Assembly: GCA_019114005.1 (NCBI GenBank)
Contig: DXGH01000036.1
Coordinates: 1 to 37,689 of the forward strand
Reading direction: 5' to 3'
Source: Candidatus Acetatifactor stercoripullorum
GTDB lineage: Bacteria; Bacillota; Clostridia; Lachnospirales; Lachnospiraceae
Length of the DNA stretch: 37,689 nt
Shown here: positions 11,241 through 19,410 of the stretch, one piece after another
How positions within the stretch are numbered: the first letter of the stretch is position 1
Layout: the number at the start of each line of letters is the position of its first letter
Position numbers and translations under genes: made by a program
The notes under the pieces: model-generated
The model's database searches: none
What the model was told of the DNA's origin: nothing
What the model saw: only the letters and a program-made list of their open reading frames with translations

Positions 11241-12637
11241 CAGAAATGACAGGATTTATCCTGACTGCACAGCAGCCGGTCAAATTCTTCCACAGGCACA
11301 GGCTTGTAAAACAGAAAGCCCTGTGCAAGGTCACAGCCGCATTTTAACAGAAATTCCCGCTGTTCTTTCGTTTCCACGCCTTCCACAATCACTCTGGTAT
11401 TCAGATCTTTTAACATATCAATGGTATGACGGACGATAATTCTGCACTTGGGATTGTCCATGTCCGTAATAAATCCTCTGTCGATTTTGATCTCATCCAT
11501 GGGCTGATTTTTGAGCATATTCATGGTAGAATAGCCGGTTCCGAAATCATCCATGGAAATCACAAAGCCCTTGGATTTCAAAAACTTCATCCGCACATAC
11601 ATTCCCTCTTCATCCTCAAGGAAAGCACCTTCTGTCAGCTCCAGAGGCACATATCCCACCGGCACCTGATACTTTTCCTTCAGTCCCAGCAGAGTATCGC
11701 AAAGCCCCGTATCATAAGCATGAACCCGGGATACATTGACAGATATGGGAACAAGATGCCGCTTTTTTTGCTGCAGGCTTCCCAGATAAGAAAAAACACG
11801 CTCCCATATGTAGGCATCTACATTGATGATAAACCCATTTTTTTCCAAAACAGGAATAAACTCTCCCGGACCGATCATTCCCTTTTGGGGATGATTCCAT
11901 CTCACCAGCGCTTCTCCGCCCACAATGCGCCCCGAGTGCATATCCACCTTAGGCTGTATGTACAATTCCAGCTCTCCCTCCTGCAAGGCAGAAACAATAT
12001 CGTTTTCAACCTGGCGTTCACGAAGCTGGTGCCTTCTCATCTCGTCATCAAAAAAGGCATAGCTGGCAAAAACCTTCCCCTTAATGCTGTTCATGGCAAT
12101 GACTGCGCAGTCCTTCAAATAACTGATGGAGGGCTCCCGTTCTGCAGAGATACTGATGCCAAAGGAGGGGAGAACCTTATACACAAAGGGAAATTCATCA
12201 ATTTTTTTCTTTATGGAGAGCACAATATCAACCAGCTCCTGCTTCTCTCCATATGCCGTGCACATACAGAATACATCCGCCCTCACATGACACGCATAGG
12301 TATAAGGCCTTTCTTTCTCATAGGCCCCAAAGCAATCCGCGATAAACTTTAACAGCCTGTCCCCTTCAGACCTGCCGCAGAATTCATTTACAGCCTTGAA
12401 CTGGGTGATATCCATTAAAATCACCCCGTACTGCAAATCAGGATTCTCCCGGATCATTTCCCCGCATAAGTAGAAGAAAGCCTTTAGATTATACAAATTC
12501 GTCAATGTGATCCGATTGCTTTCCACATTCTGCTGCGCCATCTTCCTGAGCGAATAAAGATAAAGCTCCATCTTGCCTGCATCCGTGGTTTGGGGAGAAA
12601 CATTTATTACTTCGTCTTTTGCCTTCTGGTACCCCAT
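11237..12637 (-). CDS. c-di-GMP phosphodiesterase with degenerate GGDEF domain (GGDEF-EAL)
   Basis: The 466-residue protein has a GGDEF-like domain (about 40-190) followed by an EAL domain (about 210-455). In the first domain the signature is degenerate (HVRADVFC), so it should not make c-di-GMP. The EAL domain keeps its catalytic set: GGEALVRW, ISVNVS, LELTEG, MDDFGTGYS, IKIDRGF, VEGVET and QGFLFYKP. It should therefore hydrolyse c-di-GMP to pGpG. There is no membrane segment and no recognisable sensor domain at the short N-terminus. GAGGG precedes the ATG. It follows the glycosyltransferase gene but has its own promoter candidate. Confidence 0.88.
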   Translation of the reverse strand: MGYQKAKDEVINVSPQTTDAGKMELYLYSLRKMAQQNVESNRITLTNLYNLKAFFYLCGEMIRENPDLQYGVILMDITQFKAVNEFCGRSEGDRLLKFIADCFGAYEKERPYTYACHVRADVFCMCTAYGEKQELVDIVLSIKKKIDEFPFVYKVLPSFGISISAEREPSISYLKDCAVIAMNSIKGKVFASYAFFDDEMRRHQLRERQVENDIVSALQEGELELYIQPKVDMHSGRIVGGEALVRWNHPQKGMIGPGEFIPVLEKNGFIINVDAYIWERVFSYLGSLQQKKRHLVPISVNVSRVHAYDTGLCDTLLGLKEKYQVPVGYVPLELTEGAFLEDEEGMYVRMKFLKSKGFVISMDDFGTGYSTMNMLKNQPMDEIKIDRGFITDMDNPKCRIIVRHTIDMLKDLNTRVIVEGVETKEQREFLLKCGCDLAQGFLFYKPVPVEEFDRLLCSQDKSCHFC

Positions 12638-12672
12638 ACGTTTACCCTCACTGATTTCCGTATTGTTTTTTC

Positions 12673-12701
12673 ATTATACACTATACTTTATTTTTTTTCC
12701 A
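12673..12701 (-). promoter_or_regulatory. Candidate promoter of the EAL gene
   Basis: TGGAAA (12696-12701), 17 bp, TATAAT (12673-12678) on the minus strand, about 36 nt before the ATG. The -10 is perfect, the -35 matches at 4 of 6 positions. Confidence 0.45.
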
Positions 12702-14288
12702 CTATTCCCTCCATGCAACCCCATAGCATTTATCTGCATATACCGTGTGATATCCCTGTTCCAGAAAAAACGACTCCATACTATAAGGGTACACAAAAAC
12801 AGTCCACTCCGTCTCCGCCCCCGGATATATGTCAAAATGATATCTGCCGATGGAACAAACATTGCCAAAGGCCTGCCCTTCCTCCTCATAGACCACAGTA
12901 CTCTGGTATTCTTGAGGAGGAATCTGCTCGTACAGCATCACATTAGCATAATTCAGCCCCAAAACAGCAACAGGCCCATCCGTCAGCTCGTCTGCAAGAC
13001 CAAGGGCCTCCTCATACTGATACCAGTTCATATGGGAAAGCCCGGGCTGTCCATAGGCTTCATAATTCACGGGAAAAGTCAGCTGTGTATACACAAAATA
13101 TCCAAAACAGCAAGCATATGTGCCGCAAGCCATCCATGCCATTCCTTTCTCGTGCTTTAAAAATTTCCCCAGACACCAAATACCGATTCCCGTATACATA
13201 ATAATGGGAATATGAATATAGTTAACCTTATGAAAATACACCTGATCAAGCATACTCCCCAAGGCCACCGCCACACCAAACCATAGTGCAAGAATAAAAT
13301 GCAGCGCAAACTTCATCCGGCTGATAATCCCTTTGATAAAAACCCTGATGTGATACAAGATGCCAAGAAGAATGAACGGAGTACTGATATAATAATAAGA
13401 ACCCACTGTCTCATTGCTGATCCACCATCTGTCGTCATGCTGACGAAGCAGCATTCTCATCAAATCCAAAAATCGTTTTTTAATCTGCCAGCCATGCAGC
13501 CCGATTTCTCCCGTTCTTAACTGAGGAAGTTTTGGTATGGAAAAAAAGCTGTTTCGGATTTCCTCTATCCAGTCGAAATTGACGGCAAGAAACACAAGAA
13601 GAGGACAAGCCATCAAAAATAACAGCCCTAAAGGAAGCCAAAAATTACGGTCAAATTTCAGTTTATCCCAAAAGAAAAGAAAGGACAGAAAAAGCAACGC
13701 AGGCACCAATATCCAGGTCAAAGCATAGCTGTACAGAGTTAGTCCGAAAAAAAACGCCGCTCCCCACATACTTTTGGATTTTCCATTCAGATACCTGCAC
13801 AGAAAATAAACCGCCGTTAAAAGCATGGGAACGGCTAAATTACAGTCAAGCCCGACACGCGATTGCTGAATATGCCATGGATTGACTGCAAGAAGACCTG
13901 CAAAAAAAACACTCATCCATCTGGAACGAAAAAGCTCCTGCCCCAGCCCATACATCACCAGAATAGAAAGGGAGCCCCAAATTGCCTGCGGAAGTCGGAT
14001 CGTCCAAGTATGAACCCCAAATAACGCAAAAAAAGGCATGGTGAAATAGGAATAAAGTACACTCATGCCGCTTCCCCATACCGTATAATACACCGGTCTG
14101 GTATAACCATAGGAGTCTATGCCATATTTCATAACAGCCCATGAATTGTAAGCTGAATAAGCCTCGTCCTGATGAAGTCCCATAGGAATTTCATCTAACC
14201 AAAGCAGACGCGCCAGACTTCCCACAAAAAAAAGAATGAGCAACATAAGCATAGGCGCATCCAAATTTTCTTTTATATATTTTTTCAT
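12702..14288 (-). CDS. GT-C fold membrane glycosyltransferase (GT39/GT83-like)
   Basis: The 528-residue protein has about ten hydrophobic segments spread over residues 12-400 and a soluble C-terminal part (about 405-528). The first extracytoplasmic loop carries LHQDEAYSAYNSW; an acidic pair in this loop is the catalytic site of polyprenol-phosphate-dependent GT-C enzymes such as PMT and ArnT. It probably transfers a sugar from a lipid carrier to a cell-surface acceptor, but donor and acceptor are unknown. An adjacent GTG (14291) or this ATG could start it; the ribosome binding site is weak for both. No other cell-surface polysaccharide genes are next to it. Confidence 0.72.
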   Translation of the reverse strand: MKKYIKENLDAPMLMLLILFFVGSLARLLWLDEIPMGLHQDEAYSAYNSWAVMKYGIDSYGYTRPVYYTVWGSGMSVLYSYFTMPFFALFGVHTWTIRLPQAIWGSLSILVMYGLGQELFRSRWMSVFFAGLLAVNPWHIQQSRVGLDCNLAVPMLLTAVYFLCRYLNGKSKSMWGAAFFFGLTLYSYALTWILVPALLFLSFLFFWDKLKFDRNFWLPLGLLFLMACPLLVFLAVNFDWIEEIRNSFFSIPKLPQLRTGEIGLHGWQIKKRFLDLMRMLLRQHDDRWWISNETVGSYYYISTPFILLGILYHIRVFIKGIISRMKFALHFILALWFGVAVALGSMLDQVYFHKVNYIHIPIIMYTGIGIWCLGKFLKHEKGMAWMACGTYACCFGYFVYTQLTFPVNYEAYGQPGLSHMNWYQYEEALGLADELTDGPVAVLGLNYANVMLYEQIPPQEYQSTVVYEEEGQAFGNVCSIGRYHFDIYPGAETEWTVFVYPYSMESFFLEQGYHTVYADKCYGVAWRE

Positions 14289-14455
14289 CACTTGCTCAAG
14301 GCATGTCCTTTTTCATTCTTAACTGCATTTATTATAACAAATCTCCACAAATTAACAACCCATTTTTAAAATGTTGTCCAATAAAACCATCGTCTGATAA
14401 TCCTTGCAAAATAAGTCTCTCAAAACAAAAATTTGCTCTATAAAATAAGTTTTAA

Positions 14456-15145
14456 CTAAGCTTTTTTGAACACACATACATGCAGATATTCACTCTCCCA
14501 CATTTGATCCCCCACAATGTTCTCTCCTTCTCGCAATTCTATAATGTCAAATTTTTCTCCCCAAAATTCTTTCAGTCTTTCTTTAGTAAATGCCGCTCCC
14601 GTTTGTTTACTTCTGTAAAACTCATAATCATCCACCTCGTCTGCGCCATCTTTTCCTGCCGCAAAGCACAACAAAATAAAATAGCCATTTTCTGTTAATA
14701 TGTTTGATACAATATCCCTATATTGCAAACGTCTGTGTGGTGTCAAATGATGAAAAATGCCACTGTCTATAACCAAATCAAACCTCTTATCCATCAAATC
14801 CAATTTAAAAATATTTTCCGCCTTAAAGACTACTTTTTCTGCTTTGCTTTCGCCTGCGTTCCTTTTTGCATTTTCTATTGCAATTTCTGACAAATCATAT
14901 GCCTCTGTATTAACATCGTTTTTAGCAAGATAAATTGCGTTTCGCCCCTCTCCACAACCAAATTCACAAGCATTTTTAATACTATGCTCTTTTATGAAAT
15001 CAACAACGCATTTATCCGGCAGTTTATTATATTTCAAAAATGGGGCCGACTTATCCCGCTTAATATAAAAGGTATTCCAATCCACTCCCTCTGTATATCT
15101 GTCAAGCATATTAAACAGGTCATCTATTGTATTAATAAAATTCAT
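14456..15145 (-). CDS. Class I SAM-dependent methyltransferase
   Basis: The 229-residue methyltransferase has the SAM-binding motif ACEFGCGEGRNAIYLA (motif I), AYDLSEIAI (motif II acidic end) and DLVIDSGIFHHLTPHRR (motif IV). This resembles small-molecule methyltransferases of the thiopurine/tellurite-resistance type, but the substrate is unknown. The frame extends upstream, yet GGAGG 7 nt before the ATG at 15143-15145 decides the start. The gene and its flanks are visibly richer in A and T than the neighbouring operons, which fits later acquisition. It is separated from the microcompartment locus by a long hairpin. Confidence 0.82.
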   Translation of the reverse strand: MNFINTIDDLFNMLDRYTEGVDWNTFYIKRDKSAPFLKYNKLPDKCVVDFIKEHSIKNACEFGCGEGRNAIYLAKNDVNTEAYDLSEIAIENAKRNAGESKAEKVVFKAENIFKLDLMDKRFDLVIDSGIFHHLTPHRRLQYRDIVSNILTENGYFILLCFAAGKDGADEVDDYEFYRSKQTGAAFTKERLKEFWGEKFDIIELREGENIVGDQMWESEYLHVCVFKKA

Positions 15146-15278
15146 ACATATACCTCCAGCAATCCCGATTGTGAAATCATATACCAAATATAACACATTA
15201 TGAACGGACTGTGTGAACTGAGTGGAAAACTATTTTTTATAATTATAGAAAAGGACAAACAAAAATGAGATTGTCACA

Positions 15279-15324
15279 AAGCAGAGGGAAGGGGCGATTT
15301 TATCTCGCCCCCTTCCCTCTGCTT
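15279..15324 (-). terminator. Long GC-rich hairpin ending the microcompartment operon
   Basis: AAGCAGAGGGAAGGGG-CGA (15279-15297) pairs with TCG-CCCCCTTCCCTCTGCTT (15305-15324), one bulged base, loop of 7. On the minus strand it is followed by TTTGTG and later TTTTTG, a weak T-tract. It lies 66 nt after the last gene of the locus, so it is the likely end of that transcript. Confidence 0.6.
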
Positions 15325-15389
15325 CTGTAAGCCTGTTCGGCCTTCTGGCTATTCGCTTTTTCTTTATACCTCTAAAAGATGGAAAAATC

Positions 15390-15665
15390 TCACAGAAGAT
15401 ATACCGGCAGCTCGTCTGTTATGCCGTAAATCTTCTGTTCCGCTCCCTTTCCTTCTCCGTCATTCTTCTCTCCCTCCGCGGTCCGGGCGGTTCTTGTCCC
15501 TTCCTTTTTCAGCGCTGGCTTCTTTGTCTGCGCAGTTTTCTGCACTTCGGTCTCCTGCGCTGCCGCTTCCGCCTTCTTTGTCTGCGCAGTCTCCTGGGCT
15601 GCAGTCTCCTTTGCGGCCCCAGCCGCCTTTGCCGCTCTCTTAATGCTGCCTGATCCTACGGGCAT
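15390..15665 (-). CDS. Small disordered basic protein coupled to ParA (candidate ParA partner)
   Basis: The 91-residue protein is not recognised by family. Residues 1-17 are basic (MPVGSGSIKRAAKAAGA). The middle (about 18-72) is rich in Ala, Gln, Thr, Lys and Glu, with an 18-residue repeated unit (QTKKAEAAAQET, then QTKKPALKKE), and should be unstructured. The last residues (IYGITDELPVYLL) are hydrophobic and look like a binding motif. A strong AAGGAGGT 9 nt before the ATG lies inside the parA coding end, and the genes overlap by 26 nt. A Lys/Arg-rich N-terminus is known in ParB-like and McdB-like partners that stimulate ParA ATPases. I infer that it is the cargo adaptor of the ParA; this is unproven. 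Confidence 0.65.
   Translation of the reverse strand: MPVGSGSIKRAAKAAGAAKETAAQETAQTKKAEAAAQETEVQKTAQTKKPALKKEGTRTARTAEGEKNDGEGKGAEQKIYGITDELPVYLL
15519..15590. repeat. In-frame 54-bp duplication in the small basic gene
   Basis: An identical 18-bp block (CTTCTTTGTCTGCGCAGT) occurs at 15519-15536 and 15573-15590, exactly 54 bp (18 codons) apart. It marks an internal tandem duplication of the disordered region. Confidence 0.8.
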
Positions 15666-16446
15666 AATTATCTACCTCCTTCGCCAATTCCATATACTCC
15701 AATGCACTCCTTGCGCTTTTCTTATAAGCATACACCGGCCTGCTGTTGTCCTGGGCCCACTCTATCTCACTGTCCACCCGGATCACCGTAGAAAATACGG
15801 AAACCTCCTCAAAGGCCTTCAGGGCCTCTAAGGTCTGCCTGCCATAATTTTTTCTGGCATCCAGCTTTGTGATCACCACACCCAGCAATGCAAGCCCGGG
15901 CGCAATCTTCTTCACATCCTCCAAAAATTCAAACATGTTGGCCACGCCGAACAGTCCCCAGGGGCTGGCCTCCACAGGCAGGATTACTCCGTCCGAGGCA
16001 CAGAGAATGTTTATCACCCAGCCGCCTAAGGTGGGCGGCGCATCTATGAGAATATAGTCGTATTCACAGCTTTCCCTTATCCCGGCAAGACAATTCTTTA
16101 AAATCATCTCTCTCTGCCATTTTGTAAACAGCTCGTATTCTATGCCGCTCATCAGAGTGCTGGAAGGAATCAGGTCCAGATTTTCATAGGGGGTGGTTAT
16201 CCTGTAATCGGAAAGGTCCTCCTGCTTTTTCACCCCATAATATAAATTTTTTTCTCCCGATGCAAGCTTTAGTACCTCCTCCTCGGAAAAAAAGGACAAG
16301 GAGAGGTTCATCTGCATATCGCCGTCTATCAGCAATACCTTTTTTCCCAGTAGAGAAAGAGAATATCCCACGTTGGCGCAGGTGGTAGTCTTTCCGCTGC
16401 CTCCCTTATTATTGGCAAATGCCAGAATCCTGGTCTTCTTCCCCAT
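15640..16446 (-). CDS. ParA/MinD family ATPase at the end of the microcompartment operon
   Basis: The 268-residue ParA-type ATPase has the deviant Walker A ANNKGGSGKTTT with the signature lysine K14, the switch region LLIDGDMQMNLSLS and Walker B DYILIDAPPTLGG. There is no N-terminal DNA-binding domain, as in small ParA, Soj and McdA proteins. Such ATPases bind the nucleoid as dimers and move or space a cargo through a partner protein. The frame extends upstream to a TTG, but the ATG at 16444-16446 gives the usual start just before the P-loop. It overlaps the end of the DeoR gene by 38 nt and the small basic gene by 26 nt, so it is translated as part of the microcompartment transcript. It is not beside an origin, and no ParB with a helix-turn-helix is present. 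Confidence 0.88.
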   Translation of the reverse strand: MGKKTRILAFANNKGGSGKTTTCANVGYSLSLLGKKVLLIDGDMQMNLSLSFFSEEEVLKLASGEKNLYYGVKKQEDLSDYRITTPYENLDLIPSSTLMSGIEYELFTKWQREMILKNCLAGIRESCEYDYILIDAPPTLGGWVINILCASDGVILPVEASPWGLFGVANMFEFLEDVKKIAPGLALLGVVITKLDARKNYGRQTLEALKAFEEVSVFSTVIRVDSEIEWAQDNSRPVYAYKKSARSALEYMELAKEVDNYARRIRQH

Positions 16447-17200
16447 AAATGCACGCAATTCCTTTCTCTGCAAAATAGGCCATCCACTCTGCAGACGGCT
16501 TTTTGTCCGTCACCACCATATCAATGCTTGTCAGCTCACAAATATGAGAGAACGCTACATTATTGAATTTTGTATGATCCACCGCCAGAATCCGCTGCTT
16601 TGCAGATTTCAGCATCGCCTGCTTTACCTGGGAAAACATTTCATTGGCGTCCGTGATTCCCTTTTCCAGGTCAAGCCCCTTACAGGAGAGAATCACCTTA
16701 TCCGCGTTAAAGCAGGAAATGCCCTCCACCGCTCTTGGGCCCACCAATGCAAGATAATTTTCCCGAAGCGTTCCTCCGGTTGAAATCACATCCCAGCCGC
16801 TCACATCGGAGAGTTCCACAAGCACCTCGATGGAATTGGTGATTACCGTAAGACGTTTTCTGTTCTTCAAAGCCTTCACAATGGCTACTGCCGTAGTGCT
16901 GGGGTCCAAAATAATATGCTCGCCGTCCGCCACCAGCTCCTCCACCAGCCTCGCAATCAGCTGCTTGCCCCGCATGTTTCGTTTCTTACGAATATTAAAG
17001 GGCATATCAATCCCGCTGTTTTCATTCAATATGGCGCCGCCGTAGCTCTTTGTAGCCAGCCCTTCCTTATCCAGCTTATCCAAATCCCGCCTGATAGTCT
17101 CCTCCGATACGCCAAACAATGCGCTCAGTTCACTGACGACCACCTTTTTCTCTTCCTGGAGCTTTTCCAAAATCAGATTTCTTCTCTCAACCGCAAGCAT
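16409..17200 (-). CDS. DeoR family transcriptional regulator
   Basis: The 263-residue regulator has an N-terminal DeoR winged helix (about 6-58: RNLILEKLQEEKKVVVSEL, GVSEETIRRDLDKL, GLATKSYGGAIL) and a C-terminal sugar-phosphate sensor domain of the ribose-isomerase-like fold (DPSTTAVAIVKAL, VITNSIEVLVEL, STGGTLRENYLALVG). DeoR regulators usually answer to phosphorylated sugars, so rhamnulose-1-phosphate or DHAP are plausible effectors. AGGAGGG lies upstream of the ATG, 12 nt after the PduT stop. It is likely the pathway regulator; its operators are not proven. Confidence 0.88.
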   Translation of the reverse strand: MLAVERRNLILEKLQEEKKVVVSELSALFGVSEETIRRDLDKLDKEGLATKSYGGAILNENSGIDMPFNIRKKRNMRGKQLIARLVEELVADGEHIILDPSTTAVAIVKALKNRKRLTVITNSIEVLVELSDVSGWDVISTGGTLRENYLALVGPRAVEGISCFNADKVILSCKGLDLEKGITDANEMFSQVKQAMLKSAKQRILAVDHTKFNNVAFSHICELTSIDMVVTDKKPSAEWMAYFAEKGIACIYGEEDQDSGICQ

Positions 17201-17212
17201 CCCAAAGCCCTC

Positions 17213-17761
17213 CTACAAAATCGATTTGCATATCTGGGGATCCGGATGGGCGATCACAGAGGAATCCAGATACATTCCACTCTGAGCCACAGACGCTCTC
17301 GCCTTTTCAATGGCCGCCGTCACCGCAGAAACCTCTCCGCACAAAAACAAATAAGACTTTCCGCACATTCCCTTTGCAATGCGCAGTTCAATCAGCTCCA
17401 CCTGTGCGGTTTTGGCCGCTGCATCTGCCGCCACAATAATGGCCGCCGCATCGTAGGTCTCCAGGATGCCCAGAGAGCTGATCTCTTCAATCTGCGTCGT
17501 CCCATAGATGGCAGGAAAAATGCCGTCGTGGGGGTTGCCCAGCACGAAGCTGTCTATCAGCTGCTCCTGATACTGCGTTTTTGCAGCTGCCACTGCAGCC
17601 TCCACAGCGCTTAAATTGCCCGTGATAATAGCAATGTATTTGCCGGGGCACACCGTCTGCGCCTCCACCAGCTCCACGGCGGCCGCCTTCACCATGGTAT
17701 CCGCAGCCGTTACGCCTGTGGAAACTGTCTTAAATTCAACCATCCCAATGGCTCTGCTCAT
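17213..17761 (-). CDS. pduT: Tandem-domain shell protein, PduT type (trimer)
   Basis: The 182-residue protein has two BMC domains (about 4-88 and 95-178; SLGILETYDAAAIIVAADAA opens the second). In the first domain the segment QTVCPGKYIAII has cysteine at position 38, the residue that in Salmonella PduT holds a [4Fe-4S] cluster in the central pore of the trimer. It is next to pduS, its known electron-transfer partner. GGGAGAGG precedes the ATG. Length is that of PduT (184). Confidence 0.92.
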   Translation of the reverse strand: MSRAIGMVEFKTVSTGVTAADTMVKAAAVELVEAQTVCPGKYIAIITGNLSAVEAAVAAAKTQYQEQLIDSFVLGNPHDGIFPAIYGTTQIEEISSLGILETYDAAAIIVAADAAAKTAQVELIELRIAKGMCGKSYLFLCGEVSAVTAAIEKARASVAQSGMYLDSSVIAHPDPQICKSIL

Positions 17762-17794
17762 AGAATACCTCTCCCTTTCTGTTTCATTCTCTTT

Positions 17795-19138
17795 TTATCC
17801 GGCCGCTATCACCACAAAGTCCTTCTCCACTCTTTGAACCACCCCGTCAATGGAGGCGTGGATTGCCACGCTCAGGCCCTTCCCCGGCTTTGCGATCACA
17901 TCTTTTTTGTGCACCACATCTCCCACGCTCACCACAGGCACTGCCGGAGCTCCGATGTGCTGGCTCAACAAAATTCTTACCTTTTTCACCGGGGAATGTT
18001 CCTCTGCATAGGCATCCTCCACAAGAGGTGCCTCCCCATCATACTGAGAAAGTCCCAGTCTGGCCGCAAGCCGCGCCTCCGGCACCTTCCGGTATTCTCT
18101 GCTTTCCGCCACCGGCGCAGGCTTTACCCCCTCCGGCGCTTTTACACCCGCCTTGCGAAGCCCCGCCTTATATTCCGCAATGAGAGTTCTGGGCGAAAGA
18201 GACTGGGGGCAGGAATACATTTCACAAAGCCCACAGGAGCTGCAAAACATAGTGTCCAGAAACACATTTAATTCCTGAAAATCCTGATTGGCAGCGCTTC
18301 TCATAAACTTATGGGGTTCAATGGGATGTCCCAGGGCGTGTCTTGGACATAAATCCGTACAGGTCTGGCACTGACAGCAGGCAGATGCCGCCCGCTTTAA
18401 ATCAATGGCCGTATTATGCTGCTTTTTCTGTATCAAAGTATGGGTCTGATCCAGCACAATAATGGCATTTGTGGTTTTGGTCACCACATCCTCCGAAAGA
18501 CAGAGATTTCCCATCATGGGGCCGCCTGCCAAAAAGGCCGGATTCTTCACCAATATCTTTCCTGCGTACGCAACAGTTTTTGCAATGGTGGTTCCCAAAG
18601 GCACCCGCACCGTCACGGGATGCTCCACCTCTCCCACAACCGTCACCAGCTTATCCGCCACAGGAGCATTTTCCGCAAGGGCACGGTACACATTGTAAAC
18701 CGTTTCCACATTAAACACAGCCACTCCTTCCTCAATGGGAAGTCCTCCCGGCCGGATCACTCGTCCGGTGGCCTCGTAGATCAAAACCACCTCGTCCCCC
18801 ATGGGATATGCTCCGGCAAGCAGCTGTATCCGCATATTGGGATAAGCGTCTATATATCTATATAAAGCTTCCAAAGTCGCCTTGTATTCTTCCTTAATGC
18901 CGATGACTGCTTCTTTTGCACCCACCGTCTCCGCAATCTGCGCAAATGCCCAGAGAATTTCCTCCGCCTTCTGCTCCAAAAGCTGTCTGTGCAGCTTTAA
19001 AAGAGGCTCGCATTCCGCGCAGTTCATAATAATAATCTCCGCCCGTTCATCCAGCTTTGCATAGGTGGGAAAGCCGGCGCCTCCGGCGCCGACTATCCCG
19101 TTTTCCTGCAAAACCTGTTTTAATGCCTGAATTTCCAT
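17795..19138 (-). CDS. pduS: PduS/RnfC-like flavin and iron-sulfur electron transfer protein
   Basis: The 447-residue protein has an RnfC-type FMN/NADH domain at its N-terminus (GIVGAGGAGFPTYAKL, NCAECEPLL) and two ferredoxin motifs (C254-x2-C257-x2-C260-x3-C264-P and C299-x2-C302-x2-C305-x4-C310-P). A C-terminal barrel-like segment (about 380-447, VVSVGDVVHKKDVIAKPGKG) resembles the lipoyl-like part of RnfC. In the B12 pathway PduS serves cobalamin reduction; here no B12 enzyme is present, so it more likely passes electrons across the shell through PduT or recycles NADH. GAGGAATAAATT precedes the ATG. Confidence 0.9.
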   Translation of the reverse strand: MEIQALKQVLQENGIVGAGGAGFPTYAKLDERAEIIIMNCAECEPLLKLHRQLLEQKAEEILWAFAQIAETVGAKEAVIGIKEEYKATLEALYRYIDAYPNMRIQLLAGAYPMGDEVVLIYEATGRVIRPGGLPIEEGVAVFNVETVYNVYRALAENAPVADKLVTVVGEVEHPVTVRVPLGTTIAKTVAYAGKILVKNPAFLAGGPMMGNLCLSEDVVTKTTNAIIVLDQTHTLIQKKQHNTAIDLKRAASACCQCQTCTDLCPRHALGHPIEPHKFMRSAANQDFQELNVFLDTMFCSSCGLCEMYSCPQSLSPRTLIAEYKAGLRKAGVKAPEGVKPAPVAESREYRKVPEARLAARLGLSQYDGEAPLVEDAYAEEHSPVKKVRILLSQHIGAPAVPVVSVGDVVHKKDVIAKPGKGLSVAIHASIDGVVQRVEKDFVVIAAG

Positions 19139-19141
19139 AAT

Positions 19142-19387
19142 TTATTCCTCGTCCACAATTCCTACCACAGCCGCATCCACAGGCGCTTGTTCCATGCCTA
19201 CTCTGGCCGCGCTTCCCGTGGCCACCAGAACCATTTCTCCAATGCCCGCTCCGATATTGTCGATTGCCACAAATCTTCCGGGAGCCGCCATGCTTTCTAT
19301 TGGCTCGATCACCATAAACTTATTTCCAATCAGGTTTTCACTCTTCCGGGTGGAAACGATACTTCCTACTACTCTTCCGATGATCAT
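19142..19387 (-). CDS. pduN: EutN/CcmL-type pentameric vertex shell protein
   Basis: The 81-residue protein has the EutN/CcmL fold signature: MIIGRVVGSIVSTRKSENL, KFMVIEP, VAIDNIGAGIGEMVLVATGSAAR and a C-terminal VDAAVVGIVD. Pentamers cap the twelve vertices of the microcompartment. The frame extends nine residues further, but AGGAG 9 nt before the ATG at 19385-19387 decides the start. It is the only vertex protein in the window. Confidence 0.92.
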   Translation of the reverse strand: MIIGRVVGSIVSTRKSENLIGNKFMVIEPIESMAAPGRFVAIDNIGAGIGEMVLVATGSAARVGMEQAPVDAAVVGIVDEE

Positions 19388-19410
19388 AGTCTGTCTCTCC
19401 TGTCCCAGGG

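Noticed and set aside
11426..12352. Open frame of 308 codons on the plus strand
   Set aside because: Antisense to the EAL gene, which has full catalytic motifs; composition is typical of a shadow frame.
15640..16446. ParA as part of a chromosome or plasmid partition locus
   Set aside because: No ParB with a helix-turn-helix, no parS-like sites and no replication gene are near; the gene is fused by overlaps to the microcompartment operon instead.
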